Positions 17,708 to 25,441 of a stretch of DNA of 64,000 nucleotides are shown here, piece after piece. Location of the stretch: NCBI RefSeq assembly GCF_015594725.1, contig NZ_JADNRC010000004.1, positions 124,001 through 188,000 of the forward strand, in the 5' to 3' direction. Within the stretch, counting starts at the first letter, position 1. Each line of letters begins with the position of its first letter. The notes beneath the pieces are model-generated. The model made no database searches. It worked only from the letters and a program-made list of their open reading frames with translations, and had not been told where the DNA came from. The translations under genes were made by a program, and so were the position numbers. The DNA comes from Flavobacterium sp. ALJ2. GTDB taxonomy: Bacteria; Bacteroidota; Bacteroidia; Flavobacteriales; Flavobacteriaceae.

Positions 17708-18901
17708 ATGAATAAAACACGCTACACGCCAGTGTTTAACCGCAAAAAACAGTTAAATACAGTAGGCAAAGCACTAATACAAATTGAGTGCTATTTGAAC
17801 GGTAAGAACAAATATTTTTCTACCCAAATTTATGTTGAGCCAAACTACTGGAACAACAAAACGCGAACGATTAAAACGGACTACCCCAACGCAATCAAAC
17901 TAAACAAACAAATTGCTGAAACAATCAGGAATTTTGAAAACTTCGAACTGGACAAAATAAACGCTGGAAAGCCTTTTAATTTGGGAATGTTAACCGATTT
18001 TTTTAAAGGCGACATTGTAAGCTCATTCACTGAATTTATGGAGTTGGAAATTGAGCAAATGAATTTAACTGAAGCAACAAAGAAAAACCACCGTACCACA
18101 TTAGCAAGGCTAAAGCAATTTAAAAAAGTGATTTATTTTGAAGACATTACATTTGAATTATTAAACGACTTTGATGTTTTTTTACGTAAAATAAAAATCA
18201 CTTACAAAGATGCACCGCCCAAAAAACTAATGCAAAATACAATTTGGAAGTATTTTAAAAATATGAAAACCTATGTAAACCTAGCAATAAATAAGGATTT
18301 AATGAATGTACAGCAGTACCCATTTAGAAAATTTAAGGTAAAACAAGGAGACAGCAACAAAGTTTTTTTAACTCCAGAAGAAATAGACCAAATGCAGGAT
18401 TTAGTCTTAACAGGCGAAAACATAAAATACCAATACATTAAAGATTTGTTTATGTATAGTGTTTACACTGGATTGCGTTTTAGTGATGTTTTGAGTATGC
18501 AAAAACGGGAATTGGTCGCCATTGGTGGCAATACTTGGCTTATTAAAAAAATGGAAAAGACAGACGAAAACGTGAGAATACCGATTTATACAATCTTTAA
18601 CGGTAAACCGCTGGAAATTATAGAAAAGTACAATCGTTTTAATACTGTATTTTGCTTTGAACAAATCACAAACCAGTACGCAAACCGCACATTAAAAATA
18701 CTGGCTGGGCTGGCTGAAATAAATAAAACGATAACCTTTCACACTGCCCGCCATACCACTGCCACATATTTGCTATACAAAGGCGTGAGCTTAACCACTG
18801 TGCAAAAAGTTTTAGGACACAAGAAAATAGCGACTACACAAATTTATGGACATATAATGGACAATACCATTGAAAAGGAGCTAACAGCAGTGAATTTTTA
18901 A
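17708..18901 (+). CDS. int: Tyrosine recombinase / integrase
   Basis: 397-residue Bacteroidota-type phage integrase. An N-terminal arm-binding domain spans about 1-100, a SAM-like core-binding domain about 105-205, and the catalytic domain 215-397. All catalytic residues are seen: R257 in TGLRFSD, H345 and R348 in HTARH, H371 in LGHKK and Y380 in TQIYGH; K281 is the likely lysine. It sits beside attL and directs integration into the tRNA. The upstream leader carries the ACTAATACGCTAA variant of a motif found before other genes of the element. Confidence 0.96.
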   Translation: MNKTRYTPVFNRKKQLNTVGKALIQIECYLNGKNKYFSTQIYVEPNYWNNKTRTIKTDYPNAIKLNKQIAETIRNFENFELDKINAGKPFNLGMLTDFFKGDIVSSFTEFMELEIEQMNLTEATKKNHRTTLARLKQFKKVIYFEDITFELLNDFDVFLRKIKITYKDAPPKKLMQNTIWKYFKNMKTYVNLAINKDLMNVQQYPFRKFKVKQGDSNKVFLTPEEIDQMQDLVLTGENIKYQYIKDLFMYSVYTGLRFSDVLSMQKRELVAIGGNTWLIKKMEKTDENVRIPIYTIFNGKPLEIIEKYNRFNTVFCFEQITNQYANRTLKILAGLAEINKTITFHTARHTTATYLLYKGVSLTTVQKVLGHKKIATTQIYGHIMDNTIEKELTAVNF

Positions 18902-18908
18902 AAACAAA

Positions 18909-18935
18909 ACCGCTCCTGTTTGGAGCGGTTTTTTT
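18909..18935 (+). terminator. Terminator after the integrase
   Basis: ACCGCTCC and GGAGCGGT form a perfect 8-bp stem with a TGTTT loop, followed by six Ts. It starts 8 bases after the stop codon. Confidence 0.88.
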
Positions 18936-18945
18936 GTTGAATAAT

Positions 18946-19287
18946 TTAAATTTTGATAGTTGTAGGTAGCCAATGTAGTTTTTTATAATCCATAACTTTT
19001 TTAGCAATCGGCAATTTAATTATATTGCCCGAATAAGAATATACAAATAAGGCTTTTTGTTCGCTCAAAGCAGTTAAAGTAATTTGATCCGTATTAATTA
19101 ATTCAGATATTGCAATGTTAAATTCAGAAGTGCATCCCTCCCACAAAATTAAATTTTCTCTCAAATAAAGTGCTCTATTTCCCGAAATTTCATAACTCTT
19201 AGATAGTTTAAAAAACAATTCAGAAAAACTACAATTGGGATAATCTTTTACATATTTAATAATATCCTCTTTAATAAACTCTTTCAT
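18946..19287 (-). CDS. Unknown small protein of the element
   Basis: 113 residues from the ATG at 19287 (MKEFIKEDIIKYV); a longer frame to 19335 starts in the divergent promoter region and is not preferred. Mixed alpha/beta with no signal peptide. The N-terminal part (about 1-60) has a possible winged-helix pattern, and the middle reads LSEQKALFVYSYSG. It is divergent from the next gene, the usual place for a regulator, but no DNA-binding motif can be claimed. Confidence 0.6.
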   Translation of the reverse strand: MKEFIKEDIIKYVKDYPNCSFSELFFKLSKSYEISGNRALYLRENLILWEGCTSEFNIAISELINTDQITLTALSEQKALFVYSYSGNIIKLPIAKKVMDYKKLHWLPTTIKI

Positions 19288-19363
19288 AATGATAGGGATT
19301 GAAAGTTTAAAAATATTTATTAGCAAAGTACACAATTCAAAACAATTTAAAACAAATCGTTTA

Positions 19364-19371
19364 TATTTTTG
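19364..19371 (+). promoter_or_regulatory. Candidate -7 element (TATTTTTG)
   Basis: Matches TAnnTTTG, 40 bases before the ATG at 19411. The leader between them holds the CCAAATACGC motif shared with other element genes. Confidence 0.4.
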
Positions 19372-19410
19372 TTAATTTGCAACTACAATAAACCAAATAC
19401 GCAAAATACA

Positions 19411-20268
19411 ATGACCAAGCAAAGTAAAATAACAGTAAAGCATTATTTAGAAAAGAAAGTTAAGCCAACAATGGTTTATGATGATTTACCGTTAGGATAT
19501 CCATTGTATTACAGAATAACATATAAAAGAAAAACCACTAATTTAAAAAGTTTCACTGGTGCGATAATGACTGAAAAGGCATACGAACATTTTAAAACAA
19601 CTAATGAAGTACTTAGTTATGAAACTAATTATAAAACTGGATTTACACATTTAAAATTAGAGGATGAATTACTATTTTTAGAAAAAGCAATTGAGCAATT
19701 AGTTAATAAAAACAGTGATATTGTGGTATTTGACGAGTACTTTGTTGAAAATTTAAAAACTTTTTTTAATGATTTAAGAGAAAGTTTATATTTTCAAGGT
19801 TGGTATAGCTATAAGCAAAAATTAGATTTAAGAGTTAAAGATAAATCAAGAAAAAGCCCGCTTACAGTCAGTGAAATACTTAATCAAAAAATAGATTTAT
19901 CCAAAGAAGACATTGATTTTAACAACCAGTATAAAAAGTTCAATGATGAAAAAGGTTATAATCAGGAAAGATTTTATCATATTTTTGATAAAGGAAAATC
20001 ATTAATTGAATGTTTAAATATTATAAAGGAGGTTACAGAAATTGACCTATTCCCCTATATCCATAAAAACACTTTAAAATATTGGCAAGTAATAGGATTA
20101 ATTTTAATTGCCTATCCAAGAACTATATTTATAGATTTTTTTGTTAATTATGACATAAAAAAAATATTAGATATTAAAGAAAAGAACAATGTTGACTTAA
20201 CAGCTATTGAGGTTACTGATATTTGTAACAAGTTAAAAAACAATCATTTAGGCATTTATTTTAAATAA
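19411..20268 (+). CDS. Unknown protein of the element
   Basis: 285 residues from the ATG at 19411, preceded by AACCAAATACGCAAA; a longer frame from 19369 begins with TTG and is not preferred. The first third (YYRITYKRKTTNLKSFTG) resembles the beta-rich arm-binding domain of Bacteroidota integrases, but no catalytic domain follows; the rest is helical with many Lys/Glu. It may be an integrase relative that lost catalysis, or a DNA-binding accessory protein. Unrecognised otherwise. Confidence 0.6.
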   Translation: MTKQSKITVKHYLEKKVKPTMVYDDLPLGYPLYYRITYKRKTTNLKSFTGAIMTEKAYEHFKTTNEVLSYETNYKTGFTHLKLEDELLFLEKAIEQLVNKNSDIVVFDEYFVENLKTFFNDLRESLYFQGWYSYKQKLDLRVKDKSRKSPLTVSEILNQKIDLSKEDIDFNNQYKKFNDEKGYNQERFYHIFDKGKSLIECLNIIKEVTEIDLFPYIHKNTLKYWQVIGLILIAYPRTIFIDFFVNYDIKKILDIKEKNNVDLTAIEVTDICNKLKNNHLGIYFK

Positions 20269-20290
20269 AAAACAATAAAATATCTTTTTT

Positions 20291-20331
20291 TATTATAAAA
20301 TTGTTTGGTATTACCAAACAATTTTATAATA
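20291..20331. promoter_or_regulatory. 41-bp palindrome, candidate operator of the Cro-like gene
   Basis: Arms of 20 bases (20291-20310 and 20312-20331) are perfect complements around a single T; the core is TTTGGTATTACCAAA. It ends in AATATTTG, close to a -7 box, about 80 bases before the HTH gene at 20411. No U-tract follows, so an operator is likelier than a terminator. Confidence 0.65.
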
Positions 20332-20410
20332 TTTGCATACATCAAACAAAAAATTGGTTTTTTTTAAATAACAAGTTAGGTAGTACAAAACATTTTTAAC
20401 ACTCAAAATT

Positions 20411-20629
20411 ATGAATATTCAAGAAATCAAAAAACAGTTACCTACTGGAGCAATTAAAGCTATTGCTATTGAAAGTGGGATACATTATGCCACAGTACAA
20501 GGATTCTTTAATGGAAAGCAAACCAAAGAGAATGTAAAACTTATTGAGCATACAGCAAAGTACCTAAAGCAGTACAAAGAAGCCAAAGCCAATGCAATAC
20601 AAGAACTCCAAGCGGTTGTCAGTGCTTAA
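20411..20629 (+). CDS. Small Cro/CI-like HTH protein
   Basis: 72 residues. The segment GAIKAIAIESGIHYATVQGFFNGK (given here only as positions 13-36; key residues A16, G24, T29, F33) fits a helix-turn-helix of the XRE/Cro type. It is followed by a helix with KLIEHTAKYL. It lies behind a large palindrome and heads a string of small genes, so it is likely to be an autoregulated switch protein of the element. Specific family not recognised. Confidence 0.65.
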   Translation: MNIQEIKKQLPTGAIKAIAIESGIHYATVQGFFNGKQTKENVKLIEHTAKYLKQYKEAKANAIQELQAVVSA

Positions 20630-20640
20630 TTATTTGAGTT

Positions 20641-20987
20641 ATGGAAAAACTGGAATTTTCAACAAACTGGAATAACAAATTAGACTGTAAATGTTTTACA
20701 ACAATTAGGATTTTTAATCCTGCAAAACATTTTAGAGGAAATCAGTTTGAAGTTTTTTGCAAAGAAAGTTTAAAAGTAAAGCCCTTGTATTGGGGATTAC
20801 GATTGCAAAACTAGAACAACTAAACGACTATGTGTGTTATATCGATACTGGATATAATAGAATTGATACAATAAATATGCTTCGTAAAATGTATCCTAGA
20901 GTTGATTTTGAAAAACAGAAAATTTGCATAATTCTTTTAGAAAAAATTGAACCGCCAAAACCAAAACAAGGAACTCTATTTAATTAA
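20641..20987 (+). pseudogene. Small element gene split by a frameshift
   Basis: An ATG at 20641 opens a 57-residue frame (MEKLEFSTNWNNKLDCKCFT...) that stops at 20814. The -1 frame continues as a good coding sequence (GITIAKLEQLNDYVCYIDTG...) to 20987 with no start of its own other than a TTG in the overlap. Joining them at TATTGGGGATT gives one continuous 114-residue product. A one-base change in the GGGG run, a sequencing error or a -1 programmed shift could each explain it. Function unknown; the reading WNNKLDCKCFTTIRI is typical of small genes in Flavobacterium mobile elements. Confidence 0.65.
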
Positions 20988-20994
20988 TAAATCG

Positions 20995-21111
20995 ATGAAA
21001 AATAAGCATAAGACTAAAAACAAAAAACTACCCTTTAAAAAAAAAATCAGCAATATCAAGGATTTAAAAAAGATGAAAACCACATTTAAACACTGTTTAA
21101 ACACCATTTAA
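20995..21111 (+). CDS. Possible lysine-rich 38-residue peptide
   Basis: ATG at 20995, stop at 21111, one base before the ATG of the next gene. Nearly half the residues are Lys. It fits the tight gene packing of this region, but its composition is also what AT-rich spacer would give, so coding status is uncertain. Its last codons contain the motif TTTAAACAC twice, 11 bases apart. Confidence 0.35.
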   Translation: MKNKHKTKNKKLPFKKKISNIKDLKKMKTTFKHCLNTI

Positions 21112-21112
21112 T

Positions 21113-21727
21113 ATGAATAGTCAAGATTTTTTATTTAGTGCCTTGATGGGTAGCCAATCATTCAAAACTATAGAAAGATTGGGATTAGTTCAGGATAATT
21201 TAACTGAAAAGGGATTGCCCAATATTCCATATTTAAGCTCAAATCAGCCTGTTGACAGAATAGACGAAAACAAACAATACTTTCCTCTTTCATTTTCTTT
21301 TACTGAGGGAGGTACTAAATGGACTTTCCCATTTGAGCCATTGATAAGCATAAGCAGTGGGAATGATATAACCAAGGTCAATGTTGCAAAAAAAGGGTTT
21401 GACAAAAAAGGACGTTTATTGTCGGGAACAATAAAAACCAGCTGGAGACAAAAAGACTTTGATATTACAATTACTGGAACACTTATAGGTAAACAGTTTT
21501 TTGGTAAACCCGAAGACTGTTTCCCTAAAACGCATTTGATTGAGCTTTTTGAATATTTAATTTTTGCGGGTAGCTTATTTGTTTATTCGTATCCTTTGGA
21601 GCTATTGGGAATAACTCAAATAGTAATAGAAAGTTATAGTTTTCCATTTACCAAAGGCGAAAATGTACAGGCATACGAGATAAAAGCTTTAAGCGATTAT
21701 CCTCACAGTCTAGTAGTTAAAGAATAA
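21113..21727 (+). CDS. DUF6046 phage tail/baseplate-type protein
   Basis: 204 residues. The order of segments YFPLSFSF, WTFPFEPLISISSG, FDITITGTLI, LFEYLIFAGSLFVYS, LLGITQIVIESYSFPFTKG and SDYPHSLVV matches the DUF6046 family, which in Bacteroidota is found mostly in prophage tail modules. Here no other tail, capsid or packaging gene is nearby. It may be an adaptor for borrowing a helper phage tail, a decoy, or a remnant. The family call rests on remembered family sequences, not a search. Confidence 0.72.
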   Translation: MNSQDFLFSALMGSQSFKTIERLGLVQDNLTEKGLPNIPYLSSNQPVDRIDENKQYFPLSFSFTEGGTKWTFPFEPLISISSGNDITKVNVAKKGFDKKGRLLSGTIKTSWRQKDFDITITGTLIGKQFFGKPEDCFPKTHLIELFEYLIFAGSLFVYSYPLELLGITQIVIESYSFPFTKGENVQAYEIKALSDYPHSLVVKE

Positions 21728-21746
21728 TTCTAAATCAAATACGCTA

Positions 21747-22028
21747 ATGAAACACTGGAGTGATTTTATAAACAACCGAACACACAGTCTTAAAAGACTA
21801 GGAAAGCTGGCAAATACTTTAACATTTGAAGTTCAAAGCAAAGAATTTGAACTACAAAACGCCAAATTAAATTTAGAACGTTTTGAAGCTCAAATCTGCA
21901 ATAAAATTGCTGGTAATTACTCCAGCGAATGTGAATTTGAAAACGCAATCTTAAGCGCAAAATATAAAGCTGATTTGTGGAATAATGAACCCATAGACAA
22001 CCATAAGCCACAAACTGTAAAACAATAA
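21747..22028 (+). CDS. Unknown helical protein of the element
   Basis: 93 residues, mostly helical, with a heptad-like stretch between about 25 and 60 (LTFEVQSKEFELQNAKLNLE) suggesting a coiled coil. Its leader carries AAATCAAATACGCTAA directly before the ATG, one of the recurring element leaders. No family recognised. Confidence 0.6.
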   Translation: MKHWSDFINNRTHSLKRLGKLANTLTFEVQSKEFELQNAKLNLERFEAQICNKIAGNYSSECEFENAILSAKYKADLWNNEPIDNHKPQTVKQ

Positions 22029-22053
22029 CCATTAACCAAATACGCTAAAAAAA

Positions 22054-22380
22054 ATGAAAATAATACAGATCACAGAATATAATAAAAAAGCCTTAGAGGA
22101 TGTTGGGGCTTATATAGAGTTAACTGACAGAGATAAAGAACCAATAATTAAAAAAATTAATTTTTACAACTTCACGGATATGATGTGTAGTGTCAGTGCG
22201 ATTTTAGAAGCTATTGAAGTTATAGGTTATAATGGGAATAAAGAAAATTTATACACTTGTGCTAGTTTGGCAAGTGTTGCTAGAAAAATGCTACCTAGTG
22301 AAGAAATGGAATTTTTAGATAGGTTACTAATTAAAGAAGATAGGAACAAAGATGATTTTCAACCTATTAAAAAACTGTAA
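22054..22380 (+). CDS. Unknown small protein of the element
   Basis: 108 residues, soluble, alpha/beta: a beta-like start (MKIIQITEYN, YIELTDRDKEP) and a helical body (MCSVSAILEAIEVIGY, ASLASVARKMLPSEEMEFL). The leader has a full AACCAAATACGCTAA. The next small frame starts 2 bases after the stop. No family recognised. Confidence 0.6.
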   Translation: MKIIQITEYNKKALEDVGAYIELTDRDKEPIIKKINFYNFTDMMCSVSAILEAIEVIGYNGNKENLYTCASLASVARKMLPSEEMEFLDRLLIKEDRNKDDFQPIKKL

Positions 22381-22382
22381 TT

Positions 22383-22520
22383 ATGAAACAAATATTTACG
22401 ATAGAAAAGGTATTAATCCATAATAAAAATATGGATTTCACAGGAGTAAAAACAAGGATTATACTGTTTGGGAAAACAATAATAAGCTACCATTCAAAAA
22501 ATAATTTAAACACTATATAA
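22383..22520 (+). CDS. Possible 45-residue small protein
   Basis: ATG at 22383, 2 bases after the previous stop; stop TAA at 22518-22520, 2 bases before the next ATG. The product (MKQIFTIEKVLIHNKN...) has alternating hydrophobic residues and could be a small beta-structured protein. Its position, filling the gap exactly between two genes, favours translation; nothing more can be said. Confidence 0.45.
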   Translation: MKQIFTIEKVLIHNKNMDFTGVKTRIILFGKTIISYHSKNNLNTI

Positions 22521-22522
22521 TT

Positions 22523-22828
22523 ATGCAAATAGAAGACATTGAAGCAATGTTAAATGATTTCAATCAAGATATGATTGACACGTTTAAGACCAATCAAAAG
22601 GACTTTAAAGCCTTAACCGTTCAAAAGGTTCTTACAATTTTATCAAAAAGAAAAATTGATTCAAACATAGCAAAAACAAAAGATTTTTGGGAGCGCATAC
22701 AATCAAATATGCAGTTATTCATTTCTAGGGTTATTGATGAAATCGACAATAAATTAAAAGCCGATTTTACAGACAAGGAAAGAATCGATTACTTCTTTGA
22801 TTACCTAGACAAAAACACTGATGCTTAA
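22523..22828 (+). CDS. Unknown helical protein of the element
   Basis: 101 residues, acidic and helical throughout (MQIEDIEAMLNDFNQDMI at the start, DKERIDYFFDYLDKNTDA at the end). No membrane segment or known motif. It follows the TTTAAACAC leader sequence also seen before the DUF6046 gene. Confidence 0.6.
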   Translation: MQIEDIEAMLNDFNQDMIDTFKTNQKDFKALTVQKVLTILSKRKIDSNIAKTKDFWERIQSNMQLFISRVIDEIDNKLKADFTDKERIDYFFDYLDKNTDA

Positions 22829-22858
22829 AAAATAAACCAACTGTAAAAAATGTAATTT

Positions 22859-23464
22859 ATGAATTTTGAAAAAATATTGATAGAAAAAAATGAGGGTGCA
22901 ATTAATGGAGAATTACACCAGTTACAAGCAAAAAAAGAGTATTTCCAAAATTATGTTAACAAAGTCGTTGCACTAGGAATAAGTTTGGAGGAAAACGATT
23001 TGGCATTAATGTTTGAAAACCCAAAAGCATACATAACCGAAAAACTTACGGCTGGAGAAAACATGCAGGTTGGAAATTTGAAACTGAACAAAGAAAAACT
23101 CTTTGATTTAATAGAAAAGCCAGCGGGAACAACCGAACTAATTGAAAGTGTTGAAAAAGATTTACAGGACAAAGGAGCTAGGGAGTTTAATATTTGGCAC
23201 GTTGAATGTTTTAAGATTATTAAAAATTTGGTGGTTGTTAATCCTGAACATTTAGACCACATTAATACTAGATTTTCATTGTTTATTGAAAACGAAAATC
23301 AAAAACAGGCCTTTGAAAAACTTCAAGGAATTACAAAACTTATTAATGAAATTAATAAGTTGGATGGTAAAAAAGTAAGTTCAGATACTGATTTAGATGA
23401 TCTAATAAAAAAATCGGATAACGGTTTTGTAGTAAATGCCAAAGCAATACAATTCTTTAAATAA
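22859..23464 (+). CDS. Unknown helical protein of the element
   Basis: 201 residues, soluble, with long amphipathic helices (about 1-40 and 140-175) and a central segment WHVECFKIIKNLVVVNPEHL. Charge pattern suggests an oligomeric or scaffolding protein. No family recognised. It is followed after 17 bases by the excisionase-like gene. Confidence 0.6.
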   Translation: MNFEKILIEKNEGAINGELHQLQAKKEYFQNYVNKVVALGISLEENDLALMFENPKAYITEKLTAGENMQVGNLKLNKEKLFDLIEKPAGTTELIESVEKDLQDKGAREFNIWHVECFKIIKNLVVVNPEHLDHINTRFSLFIENENQKQAFEKLQGITKLINEINKLDGKKVSSDTDLDDLIKKSDNGFVVNAKAIQFFK

Positions 23465-23481
23465 CCTCTAAAATTCTTTAT

Positions 23482-23766
23482 ATGGAAAACGGAATAGCAG
23501 TTATAACAGTGCCATTGACAGAATGGAAAGAGCTTAAAAGTCAAATGGGAAGTATTGCCAAAAGTTTATTGGACATTAAGAACAAAGGACAAAAAGAGTT
23601 TTTAAGTCCTAAAGAAGCAATGGAAATACTAAAATGCAGTAGAAATACACTGCAAAGCTACATTGATAAAGGTTTTTTTAATGTTACCAAAATGAAGTCT
23701 GAAAAGTATAGCAAAGTAATAATCAAGCGTGCAGATATAGATTTTTTCATTCAAAGCAGGGCATAA
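23482..23766 (+). CDS. Excisionase-like helix-turn-helix protein (HTH_17)
   Basis: 94 residues. The C-terminal half has the MerR/excisionase HTH_17 pattern: LSPKEAMEILKCSRNTL, YIDKGFFNVTKM, then VIIKRADIDFFI as the wing and final helix (about 45-90). An N-terminal helix (about 10-35) precedes it. Proteins of this type act as recombination directionality factors or small repressors next to tyrosine integrases. It ends just before a strong terminator, closing the small-gene operon. Confidence 0.78.
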   Translation: MENGIAVITVPLTEWKELKSQMGSIAKSLLDIKNKGQKEFLSPKEAMEILKCSRNTLQSYIDKGFFNVTKMKSEKYSKVIIKRADIDFFIQSRA

Positions 23767-23790
23767 AAAAACCCCTCGAAAGGGGTTTTT
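23764..23790 (+). terminator. Terminator after the excisionase-like gene
   Basis: AAAAACCCCT and AGGGGTTTTT form a stem around CGAA/CGA with a T-run; it overlaps the stop codon of the preceding gene. Confidence 0.85.
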
Positions 23791-23804
23791 ATATTGTAAC
23801 TAAA

Positions 23805-23819
23805 AACCAAATACGCTAA
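23805..23819 (+). promoter_or_regulatory. Recurring element leader motif AACCAAATACGCTAA
   Basis: Best copies: 22034-22048 and 23805-23819 (identical). Variants lie at 17691-17703, 19391-19405 and 21732-21747. All are on the plus strand and lie 0-35 bases before a start codon. This copy is before the initiator-like gene. It may be a ribosome-binding or regulator-binding leader specific to the element. Confidence 0.5.
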
Positions 23820-23853
23820 TAATTAATGTTTAGTACTCTGCAAATATATAAAA

Positions 23854-24810
23854 ATGATTGATAATATCACAATGATAAAGCGGTCTTTGTCGGAGGTAGA
23901 AAAAAAGAGTATTATAAAATCCAGCCGTTTAGTGTGTAATTCACTAAACGGCTTAATCTATTATGATAATCGAACAACTAAAAATTTTACTGGAGGGTTA
24001 TTTATAAAAATTGATCCCAGCAATAAATTAAAAATAACGGGAAGTTTACACAAATACTTTTCCTATTTAGAGAATGGATGTTTAACAAATTTTGACAGTT
24101 TCACAATCAACAATGTAATAGAAGCTTTTGAAAAACTGATCTCAAACACTGGTATTGATCCCCGCAAAGTTGAAATAACTTTTTTTGAGATAGGTTTAAA
24201 CATAAAGCTACCCATTGAATCAAAAACAGTTTTAGAAACAATACACAGTATCGGGAAGCATAAAGAAAAGCTGTTTTTGATTGATGCAAACCACAAAGAA
24301 GCTAGGCAAATAACAACGGAACGGCATAGAGATTACAGAATATATTTTAAAGTGTATGATAAGGTTTTCGAAATGCTGGACAAACACCACAAGCGAACGC
24401 CTACAGGAATAAATATAATTCGAATTGAAACGGTACACAGGCGATGCGAAAAACTGTATTTGAATGATTTTTTTGATTTGGACTTTTTACACAGATTACA
24501 AAATTCATTTTTTAATGAATGGGACAAACTTAATTTTTACAATGATATAGACGCACCAAAAGGCACACAGCGAAGCAAAATAGATTTGATACGTAATATT
24601 ATTTACAAAGGTAAAAATGAGGTTTTAAAGCAATACAAAAGCCAGTATGAAAACAACGCCCTCACAAAAAGACAGTTCTATTCAGTGCGGGATTTTATAG
24701 AGAATTGGGAAGCAATACGGCATGAATTCGATATTAAGAATAGTAAAATAGTACCATTTTGGAAAACTGCGTATAATACTGAAAAACAAATGGTTATAAT
24801 TAAAAAGTGA
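23854..24810 (+). CDS. Putative rolling-circle replication initiator (gpII/Rep_trans-like)
   Basis: 318 residues. The middle-to-late part (YRIYFKVYDKVFEM at about 165-180, then NIIRIETVHRRCEKLY at about 194-209 and LNDFFDLDFL) follows the pattern of replication initiators of filamentous phages and RCR plasmids, where a YDK segment precedes a conserved R-x-E strand. Catalytic Tyr cannot be fixed by eye. A 631-base non-coding stretch with hairpins follows, as expected of an origin. A short 11-codon frame (23826-23861) overlaps the start and could couple translation. Alternatives: a relaxase-like nickase or an unrelated phage protein. Confidence 0.5.
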   Translation: MIDNITMIKRSLSEVEKKSIIKSSRLVCNSLNGLIYYDNRTTKNFTGGLFIKIDPSNKLKITGSLHKYFSYLENGCLTNFDSFTINNVIEAFEKLISNTGIDPRKVEITFFEIGLNIKLPIESKTVLETIHSIGKHKEKLFLIDANHKEARQITTERHRDYRIYFKVYDKVFEMLDKHHKRTPTGINIIRIETVHRRCEKLYLNDFFDLDFLHRLQNSFFNEWDKLNFYNDIDAPKGTQRSKIDLIRNIIYKGKNEVLKQYKSQYENNALTKRQFYSVRDFIENWEAIRHEFDIKNSKIVPFWKTAYNTEKQMVIIKK

Positions 24811-25441
24811 ATTAATTGATACTTATTGAGAACATAAAAGGTTTGAATAGCACTTTTATAAATAGTTACACTTTTGTAACTATTGTAATTAATTGATAAA
24901 CAATAATTTAAATACAAAAACTATATATAATGATATTTATTGATAAAAAAATCAAATCAAATGACACACGTATAGTCCCAAAAAAAATTTGTGGAAACTT
25001 GTAATATACTCCCGATAGGGAGCGCACCCATACCAGTATTGAGTTTGTACGGTATCTACAGCAGTACATAAGTGTAACTATTCAAAGATCATAACTAATA
25101 AACAAAAAAAGGTTGAAATAAGGCCTAAAAAACACCATTTAAACAGAATTATTCAAAAACCACCCTAACTAAAGCAATAAACACCAAATCATACCAAATA
25201 ATGAAAAAGCACACCCCACAAAAGAAGTATTTGTATTTAAAAAAGGTCGGATTAATAAAGTGAAGCGCACCCGAACTGATAATTTTTGAATGGGGCGGTG
25301 CTAAAAATAAATCGGGTTAAACATTAACAAAAAACTGCAAAAATCCCCCTTAGTAAAAACAGTCCAAATTTTAATATTAAAAGTTATTTTACTACCATTT
25401 TACTACAGCCATATTTTCCTTAAACTTCAAAAACACCCATA
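24811..25441. other. 631-base non-coding region, candidate origin
   Basis: No credible gene. It holds a 10-bp inverted repeat (AATAGTTACA 24861-24870 and TGTAACTATT 24875-24884), a GC hairpin CTCCC-GATA-GGGAG at 25009-25022 that stands out in AT-rich DNA, and the octamer GCGCACCC twice (just after the hairpin and near 25264). CTACC/CTACA repeats 11 bases apart occur at 25392 and 25403. The position next to an initiator-like gene suggests a replication or transfer origin. Confidence 0.5.
25009..25022. repeat. GC hairpin CTCCC-GATA-GGGAG (candidate nick-site hairpin)
   Basis: Perfect 5-bp stem and 4-base loop, followed by CGCACCC. No U-tract, so not a terminator. Hairpins like this present the nick site in rolling-circle origins; that role here is inference. 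Confidence 0.45.

Noticed and set aside
20757..20987. Separate 76-residue gene with a TTG start
   Set aside because: The TTG lies inside the preceding frame and the joined product reads as one protein, so it is treated as a frameshifted single gene.
23826..23861. 11-codon leader gene before the initiator-like gene
   Set aside because: It may be a chance ATG; no composition or conservation evidence. Kept only as a remark.
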